Origin: Saccharopolyspora shandongensis
GTDB lineage: Bacteria > Actinomycetota > Actinomycetes > Mycobacteriales > Pseudonocardiaceae
Length of the DNA: 64,000 nt
Direction: 5' to 3'
NCBI RefSeq assembly: GCF_900106995.1
Contig: NZ_FNOK01000014.1
Span: 62,001-126,000 of the forward strand
Both the position numbers and the translations under genes were made by a program. Under the pieces are notes generated by a model. The model was not told where the DNA came from. It saw nothing but the letters and a program-made list of their open reading frames with translations, and made no database searches. Below, one piece after another: positions 28,244 through 36,611 of the stretch. Every line of letters begins with the position of its first letter. Positions within the stretch are counted from its first letter, which is position 1.

Positions 28244-29146
28244 GTGGCTGGACAAGATGATCAAGCTGGGGCGAACGGCCGGGAGGGCGCGGATTTCGCG
28301 GCGACCGTGGCGGAACGCGTCCGCGCCGAGCTGGCCGGGCTGAGTCGCAGCGAGCTCAAAGTCGCGCGCGCGTTGCTCGCGGCGTATCCCGCGGCCGGTC
28401 TGGAAACCGTCGCGCAGTTCGCCAAGCGGGCGCACGTCAGCGCACCGACGGTGCTGCGCTTCATCGGACGGCTGGGCTTCGAAAGCTACCCGGCGTTCCA
28501 GAAGGCCCTGATCCACGAGGTCGACCAGCGGCTCAGCTCGCCGCTGCGGCAGATCGCCGAGGTCGAGGGTGCCGCGGAGCGCAGGCGGAACGCCCCGGCG
28601 GTGGCCCGGCACTACATCGACGTGCTGTCCTGGTCGTTCGACACGCTGCCGGAGGCGGAGTTCGAACGGGCCGCGGAGCTGCTCGGTGATCCGGGCAGGC
28701 CGATCCACCTGCGCGGCGGCCGGTTCAGCCGGGTGCTGGCGGAGTACCTGGCGAGCCACCTGGCGATGCTCCGTCCCGCGGTGCGGGTGATTCCGCCCGA
28801 CGAGCTCGCGCAGGCCACCACGCTGCTGGATTTCGGGCAGCGCGACGTGCTGGTCCTGTTCGACTACCGCAGGTACGACCCGGACCTGGTGGGTTTCGCG
28901 CGGGAGGCCGCCGCGCGCGGTGCGCACGTCGTCCTGTTCACCGATCCGTGGATGTCGCCGGCGGCGCAGGCGGCCGAGGTCGTGCTCCCGGCCAGGGTCG
29001 AGGCGCCGAGTCCGTTCGACTCCTTGGTCCCCGCGATGGCCGTGGTGGAGGCCGTGGTCGCCGCCGTGGCCGAGCGGCGCGGTGGCGCCGTCCGGGGTCG
29101 GTTGGGCGAGATCGAAGCGCTGTCCAGGCGGGACGATGCCGAGTAG
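28244..29146 (+). CDS. MurR/RpiR-family transcriptional regulator
   Basis: A 300-residue regulator. The N-terminal HTH_6 domain (about 20-90) contains LSRSELKVARALLAAYPAAGLETVAQFAKRAHVS in the usual layout (landmarks ARALLAAYP and APTVLRFIGRLGF). The C-terminal SIS domain (about 125-280) contains LVLFDYRRYDPDLV, where sugar-phosphate members would have a Ser-rich loop. GTG start with GAAGGGAAGG upstream. The next genes (ligase, amidohydrolases, aminotransferase) start after an AGTTTGT/ACAAACT dyad, so it likely controls them. A nitrogen or amino-acid effector rather than a sugar phosphate is suggested by this context. Confidence 0.88.
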   Translation: MAGQDDQAGANGREGADFAATVAERVRAELAGLSRSELKVARALLAAYPAAGLETVAQFAKRAHVSAPTVLRFIGRLGFESYPAFQKALIHEVDQRLSSPLRQIAEVEGAAERRRNAPAVARHYIDVLSWSFDTLPEAEFERAAELLGDPGRPIHLRGGRFSRVLAEYLASHLAMLRPAVRVIPPDELAQATTLLDFGQRDVLVLFDYRRYDPDLVGFAREAAARGAHVVLFTDPWMSPAAQAAEVVLPARVEAPSPFDSLVPAMAVVEAVVAAVAERRGGAVRGRLGEIEALSRRDDAE

Positions 29147-29157
29147 CGGCATTGGAT

Positions 29158-29172
29158 AGTTTGTTACAAACT
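29158..29172. promoter_or_regulatory. Operator dyad for the glutamine-synthetase-like operon
   Basis: AGTTTGT (29158-29164), T, ACAAACT (29166-29172) is a perfect dyad between the RpiR gene and the ligase gene. A matching half-site occurs at 28116-28126 upstream of the RpiR gene itself. Confidence 0.65.
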
Positions 29173-29246
29173 GAAGCACGTTGACTGAGTTTCTAATGCG
29201 CGTTACGTTCTCGGGAGTTGTTACCCGAGATCGGTGAGGCGCATCC

Positions 29247-30539
29247 ATGGATTCGACTGTCTTCGTCGCGACCTGCGATCTGGCGGGGTTGACCCGGGGC
29301 CGGGGTGTGCCGGCCGGTGAGCTCGACGCCGTCCTGCGCCGCGGTGTCGGCTGGGTGCCCGCCAACCTGGCCCTGACCTGCTTCGGTGGGATCGCGGAGG
29401 ACAACGCGTTCGGCTCGACCGGGGATCTGCGGCTGATGCCGGACGCCCGCACCGAGGTGGTGCTCCCGGAGCGCGACGGTCACCCGCAGGTCCGCATCCT
29501 CCTCGCCGACCAGACCCTGCCCGACGGGCAGCCGTGGGACTGCGATCCCCGCACCTTCGCCCGCGAAGCCCTCGCCGACCTGCGCGAGCGCTTCGGGCTG
29601 GAGGTCGTCGCCTCGTTCGAGCACGAGTTCATGCTGGACGGCACCGAGGGCACGGCGCCGTTCTCGTTCGCGCGCTACCGCAGCGCGGAGCCGTTCGGAT
29701 CCGGGCTCGTCCAGCTCCTCGCCCAAGCCGGTCTGGAGCCGGAGACCTGGCTGCCGGAGTACGGCGAGAACCAGTTCGAGATCACGCTCGCGCCCACCTC
29801 GGCGCTGGCGGCCGCGGATCGGGCCGTGCTGCTGAAGGAACTCGTCCGCGACCTGGCTCGCCGGCACGGCCGCCGCGTCACGTTCGCGCCGCTGCAGAAC
29901 CCGGACGGAAGCGGGAACGGCGTCCACGTTCATCTGTCCCTTGTGGACGCCGCTACCGGTCGGCCGGTGCTGTTCGACGAGCAGCGTCCCGGGCGGCTCG
30001 CCGAAGTCGGTGCGCGTTTCGCGGGCGGCATCCTCGCCCATGCCCGGGCGCTCACCGCGCTCACCGCGCCCAGCCCGTCGTCGTTCCTGCGGTTGCAGCC
30101 GCACCGCTGGAGCGTCGGCGGCATCTTCCTGGCCGAGCGCAACCGGGAAGCGCTGCTGCGGATCTGCCCCACCAGCACGGTCGGTGGCGGGAACCCCGCG
30201 CGGCAGCTGAATCTCGAATACCGGGCCGCCGACGCGACGGCGAACCCGTGGCTCGTGCTCGGCTCCCTGATCAGGGCGGGTCTGGCGGGCCTCGCCGGCG
30301 ACGACCAACCGCCGAAGGTGTGGCCGGAGGACATGGCGGAGCAGCAGTTCGACGAAATCCCCGGGCTGCCCGCCGATCTGTCCGAAGCGCTTGAGGAGCT
30401 GGAAAAGGACACCGCCGTGCGCGACTGGTTCGCGCCGGAGCTGCTGCGCACGCACCTCGACGTCAAGCGCGCCGAACTCGCCGCCGTCGAAGGACTCGAC
30501 CCCGCCGACGTCTGCCGGAGGGTCGCCGATGTGCACTGA
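29247..30539 (+). CDS. Glutamine-synthetase-family ligase
   Basis: A 430-residue GS-catalytic-domain protein. Landmarks are the metal-binding FEHEFML (near 132-138), the GENQFEITLAP glutamate block (about 174-184), GNGVHVHLS (about 227-235) with the ATP-site histidine, and RLQPHRWSVGG. The usual GS chain of about 450 residues is slightly shortened at the N-terminus. Non-housekeeping copies of this kind gamma-glutamylate amines such as putrescine, ethanolamine or anilines. The neighbours (RpiR regulator, amidohydrolase remnant, M20D hydrolase, ornithine aminotransferase) support a catabolic role. The ATG at 29247 follows GGTGAGG. Confidence 0.87.
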   Translation: MDSTVFVATCDLAGLTRGRGVPAGELDAVLRRGVGWVPANLALTCFGGIAEDNAFGSTGDLRLMPDARTEVVLPERDGHPQVRILLADQTLPDGQPWDCDPRTFAREALADLRERFGLEVVASFEHEFMLDGTEGTAPFSFARYRSAEPFGSGLVQLLAQAGLEPETWLPEYGENQFEITLAPTSALAAADRAVLLKELVRDLARRHGRRVTFAPLQNPDGSGNGVHVHLSLVDAATGRPVLFDEQRPGRLAEVGARFAGGILAHARALTALTAPSPSSFLRLQPHRWSVGGIFLAERNREALLRICPTSTVGGGNPARQLNLEYRAADATANPWLVLGSLIRAGLAGLAGDDQPPKVWPEDMAEQQFDEIPGLPADLSEALEELEKDTAVRDWFAPELLRTHLDVKRAELAAVEGLDPADVCRRVADVH

Positions 30540-30861
30540 GCTGCAGGCCCGCCTGGCCGGCATTCCCCTGATCGACCACCACGTCCACGGTCCGCTGCGG
30601 GGCCACGTGACCCGTGCCGAGTTCGAAGCGCTCATCACCGAGTCGGACCGGCCGGTGCCGCCGTGGATGACGCAGTTCGACTCGCAGATCGGCTTCGCGG
30701 TGCGCCGGCACTGCGCGTCCCTGCTCGGCCTGGCGGAACAGGCGAGCGCCGAGGGGTACTGGGCCGCCCGGGGCGAATGGTCGATGGAGGACGCCGCCCG
30801 GGAGGCCACCACGGTCGGCCGCGGCAACGCCGCGCGGGTCTACGGATTGAGCGATGACTGA
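30529..30861 (+). pseudogene. Metal-dependent amidohydrolase with internal deletion
   Basis: A 110-residue frame from the ATG at 30529, overlapping the ligase stop, begins like a TIM-barrel amidohydrolase: IDHHVHGPLRGHV carries the first metal-binding HxH. After about 85 residues it passes straight into the family C-terminus, EDAAREATTVGRGNAARVYGL, which normally lies some 250 residues later. Second-half metal ligands are absent. The same gene order, ligase followed by a full amidohydrolase of roughly 380 residues, is common in FluG-like pairs (known). This looks like an in-frame deletion; the reading frame and overlap with the next gene are preserved. Confidence 0.75.
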
Positions 30862-32011
30862 ACACGATCGACTTCGGGCCGCGCTCGCCGAGGAGCTCCA
30901 GGCCGCCGGTGAGTTGCGGCGCGGACTCCACCGGAACCCCGATCTCTCCGGCGCGGAGACCACCACCCGGGACGCGGTGCTGGCGGCGCTGCCGGGCGGC
31001 GACTCGGCCGTGTCGACCGCGCAGACCGGCGCGGTCCTGCGCATCGGAGGTGCCGGACCGGCCGTCGGCGTGCGCGGCGAACTGGACGCGCTCGCGACGG
31101 AGGAGACGACCGGCGTCGCGTGGGCCTCGGCGAAGCCGGGCGTGATGCACGCCTGCGGTCACGACGTCCACCTGGCCGCGGTGACGGCGCTCGCCCGTGC
31201 GGTGGATCGGGTCGGAGGACCCGCCCCGCTGCTGGTGGTGCTCCAGCCGCGGGAGGAGACCTATCCGTCCGGCGCGCTGGACATCGTCGACAGCGGCGTG
31301 CTGGTGGCGCAGGACTGCCGCGCCATGATCGGTGCCCACGTGCAGCCGGTGCTGGCGCCTGGCGTGGTGGCCTGCGTTCCGGGCGGGGTCAACGCTTCCT
31401 CCGACGAGTTCGAGATCGTGGTGACCGGCGAGTCCGGCCACGCGGCCTACCCGCACCTCACGCGCGACCCGGTGCTCGCGCTGTCGCAGATCGTGGTCGC
31501 GCTGCAGAGCGTGGTGAGCAGAGCTGTCGATCCGATGATCCCCGCGGTCGTCGGTGTTTCCTCGCTCCAGGCGGGCAACGCCGCCAACGTCGTCCCGGGC
31601 CTCGCCCGCGCTACCGGCACGATTCGCACGTTGTCGAAGCCGACGCGGGAATTGCTCCACAACCGGGTCGCCGACACAGCGGAGAGCGTCGCTCGTGCCC
31701 ACGGCTGCGAGGCGAAGGTCGTCTTCACCCGAGGCGAGCCGGTGCTGGAGAACGACCCGGAACTGGCGAGCCGGACAGCGCATCACCTTGCGTACCAAGG
31801 GGTTCAGATCTCCAGCACGCTGCGTTCCGTCGGCGCGGACGACTTCTCCTACTACGGCGAGCTGATCCCCTCCCTGATGTTGTTCGTCGGAACCGACACC
31901 GACAAACCTCTGCACAGCAGCGGCTTCCTGCCCGGCGACGAGGACCTCGCCCGCGTCGCGCGCGCGATGCTCGCCGGCTACCTCGGCGCCGTCGAGCGGC
32001 TCACCGACTGA
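30854..32011 (+). CDS. M20D-family amidohydrolase
   Basis: A 385-residue zinc amidohydrolase of the hippurate/IAA-amino-acid hydrolase type. The pattern LRRGLHRNPDLSGAE near 21-35, the HACGHDVH metal site near 98-105, and the later dimerisation-domain signature GHAAYPH agree with the family. Its ATG overlaps the stop of the amidohydrolase remnant by 8 bases, so translation is coupled. It would cleave an N-acyl amino acid or related amide. The next gene encodes ornithine aminotransferase, so an N-acyl-ornithine-like or gamma-glutamyl compound is conceivable, though unproven. Confidence 0.88.
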   Translation: MTEHDRLRAALAEELQAAGELRRGLHRNPDLSGAETTTRDAVLAALPGGDSAVSTAQTGAVLRIGGAGPAVGVRGELDALATEETTGVAWASAKPGVMHACGHDVHLAAVTALARAVDRVGGPAPLLVVLQPREETYPSGALDIVDSGVLVAQDCRAMIGAHVQPVLAPGVVACVPGGVNASSDEFEIVVTGESGHAAYPHLTRDPVLALSQIVVALQSVVSRAVDPMIPAVVGVSSLQAGNAANVVPGLARATGTIRTLSKPTRELLHNRVADTAESVARAHGCEAKVVFTRGEPVLENDPELASRTAHHLAYQGVQISSTLRSVGADDFSYYGELIPSLMLFVGTDTDKPLHSSGFLPGDEDLARVARAMLAGYLGAVERLTD

Positions 32012-32040
32012 CCGAAGACCCCCGAGAAAGGACTTTTCCC

Positions 32041-33249
32041 ATGGTTGCCCCGGAAACGACGGCCCCGGCCCACGACGAATCCGCCGTCGCACGCAACTAC
32101 AACCCGCTGCCGGTCGTCATCGCCGAGGCGAGCGGAGCGTGGATGACCGATGTCGAGGGCAACCGCTACCTCGACTGCCTGGCCGGGTACTCCGCGCTCA
32201 ACTTCGGCCACGGACACCCGGCGCTCCTCGGCGCCGCGCGCGAGCAGCTGGAGCGGCTGACCCTGACCAGCCGGGCGTTCAACAACGACCGGCTCGGCCC
32301 GTTCTGCCGGGATCTCGCCGCGCTGGCGGGCAAGGATCTCGTCCTCCCGATGAACACCGGGGCCGAAGCCGTGGAAACCGCGCTCAAGGTGGCCCGCAAG
32401 TGGGGGTACGCGGTCAAGGGCATTCCCGCGGACCAGGCCGGCATCGTCGTCGCCCAGGACAACTTCCACGGGCGGACCACCACGATCGTCGGCTTCTCCA
32501 ACGATTCGGGCGCGCGGGACGGTTTCGGCCCGTTCACCCCCGGCTTCCGCGCCGTCCCGCACGGTGACCTCGCGGCCCTCGAAGCCGCGATCGACGAGCA
32601 CACCGCCGCGGTGCTGATCGAGCCGATCCAGGGCGAGGCCGGCGTGAAGCTGCCGCCCGCCGGCTACCTGCGCCAGGTCAGGGAGCTGTGCACGAGGTCC
32701 AACGTCCTGTTCGTCGCCGACGAGATCCAGTCCGGGCTCGGTCGCACCGGTGCCACGTTCGCGTGCGACCACGAGGAGGTCGTGCCGGACATGTACGTGC
32801 TCGGCAAGGCGCTCGGCGGTGGCATCGTCCCGGTCTCCGCCGTGGTGGCCGACCACGACGTGCTCGACGTCATCCAGCCGGGCAACCACGGCTCGACGTT
32901 CGGTGGCAACCCGCTCGCGGCCGCCGTGGGCCACGCCGTCGTCGGCCTCCTCGAAACGGGGGAGTACCAGGACCGGGCCCGCGCCCTCGGCGAGCGCCTG
33001 AACGCGGAGCTCCAGGAACTGGTCGGCAGCGGTGTCAGCGAGGCGCGGGTCCGCGGACTCTGGGCGGGCGTCGACATCGATCCCGGCTTGATGACGGGTC
33101 GCGAAGCCTGCGAGAAGCTGGCGGCACGAGGCGTCCTGGCGAAGGACACCCACGGCTCCACGGTCCGCCTCTCGCCCCCGCTGACCATCGAGGAACGAGA
33201 CCTCGCCTGGATGCTCGACCAGTTCCGCGCCGTGGTGAACGGAGCCTAG
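32041..33249 (+). CDS. rocD: Ornithine aminotransferase
   Basis: A 402-residue class III PLP aminotransferase. NYNPLPVVIAEASGAW and DVEGNRYLDCLAGYSALNFGHGHP are closely typical of ornithine-delta-aminotransferase. NTGAEAVETALK binds the PLP phosphate, FVADEIQSGLGRTG supplies the PLP-binding Asp, and LGKALGGG holds the Schiff-base Lys. It makes glutamate-5-semialdehyde from ornithine. The ATG at 32041 has GAAAGGA 10 bases upstream. It is the last gene of the set starting at 29247 and is followed by a hairpin at 33272-33304. Confidence 0.92.
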   Translation: MVAPETTAPAHDESAVARNYNPLPVVIAEASGAWMTDVEGNRYLDCLAGYSALNFGHGHPALLGAAREQLERLTLTSRAFNNDRLGPFCRDLAALAGKDLVLPMNTGAEAVETALKVARKWGYAVKGIPADQAGIVVAQDNFHGRTTTIVGFSNDSGARDGFGPFTPGFRAVPHGDLAALEAAIDEHTAAVLIEPIQGEAGVKLPPAGYLRQVRELCTRSNVLFVADEIQSGLGRTGATFACDHEEVVPDMYVLGKALGGGIVPVSAVVADHDVLDVIQPGNHGSTFGGNPLAAAVGHAVVGLLETGEYQDRARALGERLNAELQELVGSGVSEARVRGLWAGVDIDPGLMTGREACEKLAARGVLAKDTHGSTVRLSPPLTIEERDLAWMLDQFRAVVNGA

Positions 33250-33271
33250 TACCGGCGCGGCGGCGTTGAAC

Positions 33272-33304
33272 CGCGAGGCCGAGGCGGACCGCCCCGGCCT
33301 CGCG
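33272..33304. terminator. Hairpin between convergent genes
   Basis: CGCGAGGCCG (33272-33281) pairs with CGGCCTCGCG (33295-33304) around a 13-base loop. It lies between the stops of two converging genes and can act on both strands. Confidence 0.65.
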
Positions 33305-33322
33305 CGAATGGCGCCGGAGCTC

Positions 33323-33892
33323 TCAGGAGCGCGTGGCCCGGTCGCTGGACGGGTGCACGAGATCGATGTACTCCTGCGGCAGCTCGTCGAACGACAGCTT
33401 GGTGACGCTGACCGGCCCGGAGCTGTAGGAGTCCTCGCCTTGGACGAGGCCGTTCTCGTCCACCGGCCACAAGATCAGCTGCCGGTGCACGACGAGGTAG
33501 TCGGCCGACTCGTCGTCCACCGGGATCCCGCTCCGGGCGGCGTACGAACCGGGGTAGATCTGCTTCAGGTACCCCTCGGTGACCACGCAGTGGTCGTCGA
33601 CGACCAGCCGGTCCAGGGTGAACTCGAGAACGTTGGTCCGGGTCTCGAGGAAGTTCACGTAGTACGTCCGCACCCCGTCGTAGCCTTCCGGGCCGACGTC
33701 CTCGCCGCCGTTCCAGAAGTGGTAGTTGGGCGTGGGGCTCAACGTCGCCATCAGGCGGTCGAGGTTCGGTTCGGCCTCCGCCTTCATGTGTTCGAGCACG
33801 ATGCCGAGGACGACGCGGTGCCGTTCGCCGGTCGTGACGGCAAGGCGGTTCTCGAGCATTTCCCAGGTGCGGTTGGGGTCGACGACGGCCAC
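33323..33892 (-). CDS. SnoaL/NTF2-like fold protein
   Basis: A 189-residue protein. The pattern HMKAEAEPNLDRLMATLSPTPNYHFWNGGEDV, seen here in pieces, and a following YYVNFLETRTN are typical of SnoaL-like proteins. It may be an isomerase, hydratase or binding protein for a ring intermediate. Two further NTF2-like proteins are encoded at 35316 and 38406 in the same leftward series. GTG start with AAGGAA upstream. Confidence 0.72.
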   Translation of the reverse strand: MAVVDPNRTWEMLENRLAVTTGERHRVVLGIVLEHMKAEAEPNLDRLMATLSPTPNYHFWNGGEDVGPEGYDGVRTYYVNFLETRTNVLEFTLDRLVVDDHCVVTEGYLKQIYPGSYAARSGIPVDDESADYLVVHRQLILWPVDENGLVQGEDSYSSGPVSVTKLSFDELPQEYIDLVHPSSDRATRS

Positions 33893-34015
33893 GGGGAGTT
33901 CCTTTCCGCGGGAACGGATGTCAAGCCAGATGGTGGCCCGAGACCCACCGGGGGATCATCCGATGCGCGTCGGCAGATTCCCCCGGCCCGCCCGACGCGT
34001 GTCGGGGGACGCGGC

Positions 34016-35182
34016 TCAGAACGTCTCGCCGAACACCTCCGACGCGGCCAGCTCCGTCGACGACAGCGTCACCCTGCGGACCATGAGCACCAGCGTCGCC
34101 TTGAACCGGTCCATCGGGTCCGCCAGGTCCCAGCCCATCTGCGCTTCGAGATGCGCGAGCCTGGCGGCGACGGTGCTGTGGTGCACATGCATTTCCTCGG
34201 CGGTGCGCCGGAGCGACCCGAACACGCAGTAGGCCTCCAGCGTGGCCACCTCCTGCTCGCCGGTCGGGGACGTGGCGATCGCGTTGATCCGCGCCGCATC
34301 CGGATCGTTGAGCAGACGTTTCAGGGGGAGCTCGGCCAGCAGTTCCAGCGAACCCAGCCGCCCGTAGGACACGGCCCGCCGCCCGTATCCAGTGGACGAT
34401 GCGAAGCGCAGCGCCCGGCGCGCCTGCTTCCACGACGCCGGCGCCGCGTACACGCTCATGCGCTCGCCGATCCCCACCCACGGGCCGCGGTCGCCATCGG
34501 CGCAGCCGAGCGCCATCGGATGCTCGGCGACGATCGCGGCGTGCAGATCATCGGCCAGCCGGCGGTCGTCGCAGTCGTCCTGCAGGAGCATCGCGGTCAA
34601 GTTCCCGACCGCGACCGAGTGGACGATGCGACCCGGGCAGCTGCGCGCGACCAGTTCCACCGCGGCCTTGCTCGATGCCGTGGAGACCGCCATCGCGCGC
34701 ACCTGCCGGGTCGCGTCCAAGCCGAGCAATCCCACCGCTCGAACGCGGTCCTCGCGCCGTTCCTTGTCGGAAAGCACCACTTCCAGCAGCGCCGGATGAC
34801 CCAACCGCGGACCGGCCGGCACCGCCGATCGCTGCGCCGCCACGCGCAAGGCGTGCCGAAGCCGGTCGAGGAGGAGCGAGTCGAGCGGGTGCTCGGCAGC
34901 GGCGGTGCGTTCGAGCCAGACAGCCGGATCCGCAGCGGTCGGCGTCGCGAGGCGGCTCTCGTCGAGCAGGTCGCCCAACGCCCCGTACCTGATGACCGGG
35001 CCCGACGCCCACTGCGCGCCGACCGGGCACTCCGCGAGCAGCGCCGCGGACCGCACGATGGCGTCGGCGTTGGCAGCGGACTCGCTGAGGGCGTCGAAGT
35101 ACGAGATGACCCGGAACACCGACAGCGCATCGGACGCCAGCTCCGACATGCGCAACTGCTCATCCTTCACGGCGCCCGCCAT
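34016..35182 (-). CDS. PucR-like C-terminal HTH transcriptional regulator
   Basis: A 388-residue regulator. The C-terminus has the PucR-type HTH (EAYCVFGSLRRTAEEMHVHHSTVAARLAHLE, landmarks FGSLRRTAEEMHVH and STVAARL). The first 280 residues have no recognisable receiver or PucR domain but resemble the middle part of such regulators. The ATG at 35182 has a weak site; Met12 is an alternative. It lies downstream of the SDR genes on the same strand, so it may respond to their substrate. Confidence 0.78.
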   Translation of the reverse strand: MAGAVKDEQLRMSELASDALSVFRVISYFDALSESAANADAIVRSAALLAECPVGAQWASGPVIRYGALGDLLDESRLATPTAADPAVWLERTAAAEHPLDSLLLDRLRHALRVAAQRSAVPAGPRLGHPALLEVVLSDKERREDRVRAVGLLGLDATRQVRAMAVSTASSKAAVELVARSCPGRIVHSVAVGNLTAMLLQDDCDDRRLADDLHAAIVAEHPMALGCADGDRGPWVGIGERMSVYAAPASWKQARRALRFASSTGYGRRAVSYGRLGSLELLAELPLKRLLNDPDAARINAIATSPTGEQEVATLEAYCVFGSLRRTAEEMHVHHSTVAARLAHLEAQMGWDLADPMDRFKATLVLMVRRVTLSSTELAASEVFGETF

Positions 35183-35315
35183 CCACCAGTCGTCACGTCG
35201 GGTACCGGTGCCTCCCCAATCCGGGCCATCGCCTGGGCATGACGGTGATGGTAGCGGCGCGGAAATGACACCAGGGCTTGCCGAAGCCGCAGTGGCCGTC
35301 GATCAGGACGGGATG

Positions 35316-35831
35316 TCAGCGCTCCTGGATGCGCCGGGCCAGCACGTAGTACGGATCGTCCGCGTCCCGGCTCCCGCGCGGCCCGGTGCCTTCCGGGGCG
35401 AGTTGCGCGCCCACCGTCGAGTGCGTCCACTCGCGCACCGCGAACCGTTCGACGATCGCCCATCGCCCGTCGCGCTCGGCCATGTGATCGACGTAGCGGA
35501 AGCCGCTGATGAAGTTTCGCCGCGGATCGGATTCCGGCGATCCCCAGTGGACGGCGGTCCCGTAGGTCTCGGCGACCGCCTGGTCGCCGCGCAGCTCGCA
35601 GAGGTGGTTGCCGACGATGTGCATGGTGCCGGTGAAGCCGCTGAGCAGGGGACGCACCCACTCGACGTATTCGTCGACCGTGCCGTCGAAGCCGGTGTGG
35701 TGGTCGATGCCGCCGGGGTGGTAGGCCGAGCGCACCAGGTCGAAGTCGAGCCGGTCGACCCCGCGGCAGTAGCGCAGCACGACCTCGCGGATCCGCCGCT
35801 CGTCCAGCAGCTCGGCCAGCGGATCGGTCAC
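35316..35831 (-). CDS. SnoaL-like polyketide-cyclase/ring-hydroxylating-beta fold protein
   Basis: A 171-residue NTF2-fold protein. ERRIREVVLRYCRGVDRLDFDLVRSAYHPGGIDHH is the usual opening of the SnoaL_4 group, whose members act as hydratases, isomerases or dehydratases; landmarks here are YCRGVDR and AYHPGGIDHH. The GTG at 35831 overlaps the stop of the SDR gene upstream by four bases, indicating coupling. Function is not assignable. Confidence 0.78.
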   Translation of the reverse strand: MTDPLAELLDERRIREVVLRYCRGVDRLDFDLVRSAYHPGGIDHHTGFDGTVDEYVEWVRPLLSGFTGTMHIVGNHLCELRGDQAVAETYGTAVHWGSPESDPRRNFISGFRYVDHMAERDGRWAIVERFAVREWTHSTVGAQLAPEGTGPRGSRDADDPYYVLARRIQER

Positions 35832-36583
35832 TGGGTCACCGTCCAGCCGCCGTCCACCGGCAGCAGGACGCCGTTGATGTAGGAGGCGAGCGGGCAGAGC
35901 AGGAACAACGTGGCCCACGCGATGTCGTCACCGGTCGCCATCCGCTTCAACGGGTTCTTCTCCAACGACCGCTGCCCGACCTCGCTCTGCACGAAGCCCT
36001 GCAGGCGCGGGGTGTCGGTCATGCCCGGGGCGACCGCGTTGCTGCGCACCTCGGTGTTCCGGTAGGTGGCGAGATGCCTGGTGTAGCCGGCGATCCCGGC
36101 CTTGGCGGCGCAGTACCAGGGCGAGTCCGTGCCGATGAGGTTGCCGGCCAGCGACGAGACGTTCACCAGTGCGGCTCCCGTGGGAACCCCGCCGGCGAGC
36201 CAGGTCTCGGTCATCAGCCGGACGCTGCCGACCGCGATCCGGACGCCCTCGTCGAAGTCGAGGTTCCCGGCGGAGGACGGCCCGGCGTTGTTCACCAGGT
36301 AGCGGATCTCGCCGAGGCGACGGCTCTCGGCGAAGCCCCGCTCGACCTCGGCCGGTGCCGAGACGTCGGCGGTGACCGCGATGGCCTTGCCGCCGGTCGC
36401 GGTGATCCGGTCGACGGTGTCGGCGACGGCGCTCTCGTTGAGGTCCCAGGCGGCGACGGCGAGCCCCAGCTCCGCGGCGTGCAGGGCGATGGCCTCGCCG
36501 ATCCCGCTCCCGGCGCCGCTGACCAGCAGGACGTCTCCATGGGTGAAACCGAGGTCGATGGTGGGCTGAGCGGTATTCGGCAC
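35828..36583 (-). CDS. SDR-family oxidoreductase with canonical active site
   Basis: A 251-residue short-chain dehydrogenase. SGAGSGIGEA (about 22-31) binds NAD(P); NNAG (about 98-101), NVSSLAG and YCAAK (Tyr and Lys of the active site) are present. The C-terminus ends VLLPVDGGW. GTG start with CGAGGAG. Its stop overlaps the NTF2-like gene; the next SDR gene lies 29 bases upstream. Of the three SDRs in this cluster it is the only one with both catalytic Tyr and Lys intact. Confidence 0.88.
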   Translation of the reverse strand: MPNTAQPTIDLGFTHGDVLLVSGAGSGIGEAIALHAAELGLAVAAWDLNESAVADTVDRITATGGKAIAVTADVSAPAEVERGFAESRRLGEIRYLVNNAGPSSAGNLDFDEGVRIAVGSVRLMTETWLAGGVPTGAALVNVSSLAGNLIGTDSPWYCAAKAGIAGYTRHLATYRNTEVRSNAVAPGMTDTPRLQGFVQSEVGQRSLEKNPLKRMATGDDIAWATLFLLCPLASYINGVLLPVDGGWTVTQ

Positions 36584-36611
36584 GGATGCTCCTCGAAGGG
36601 GTAGTCGGTGG

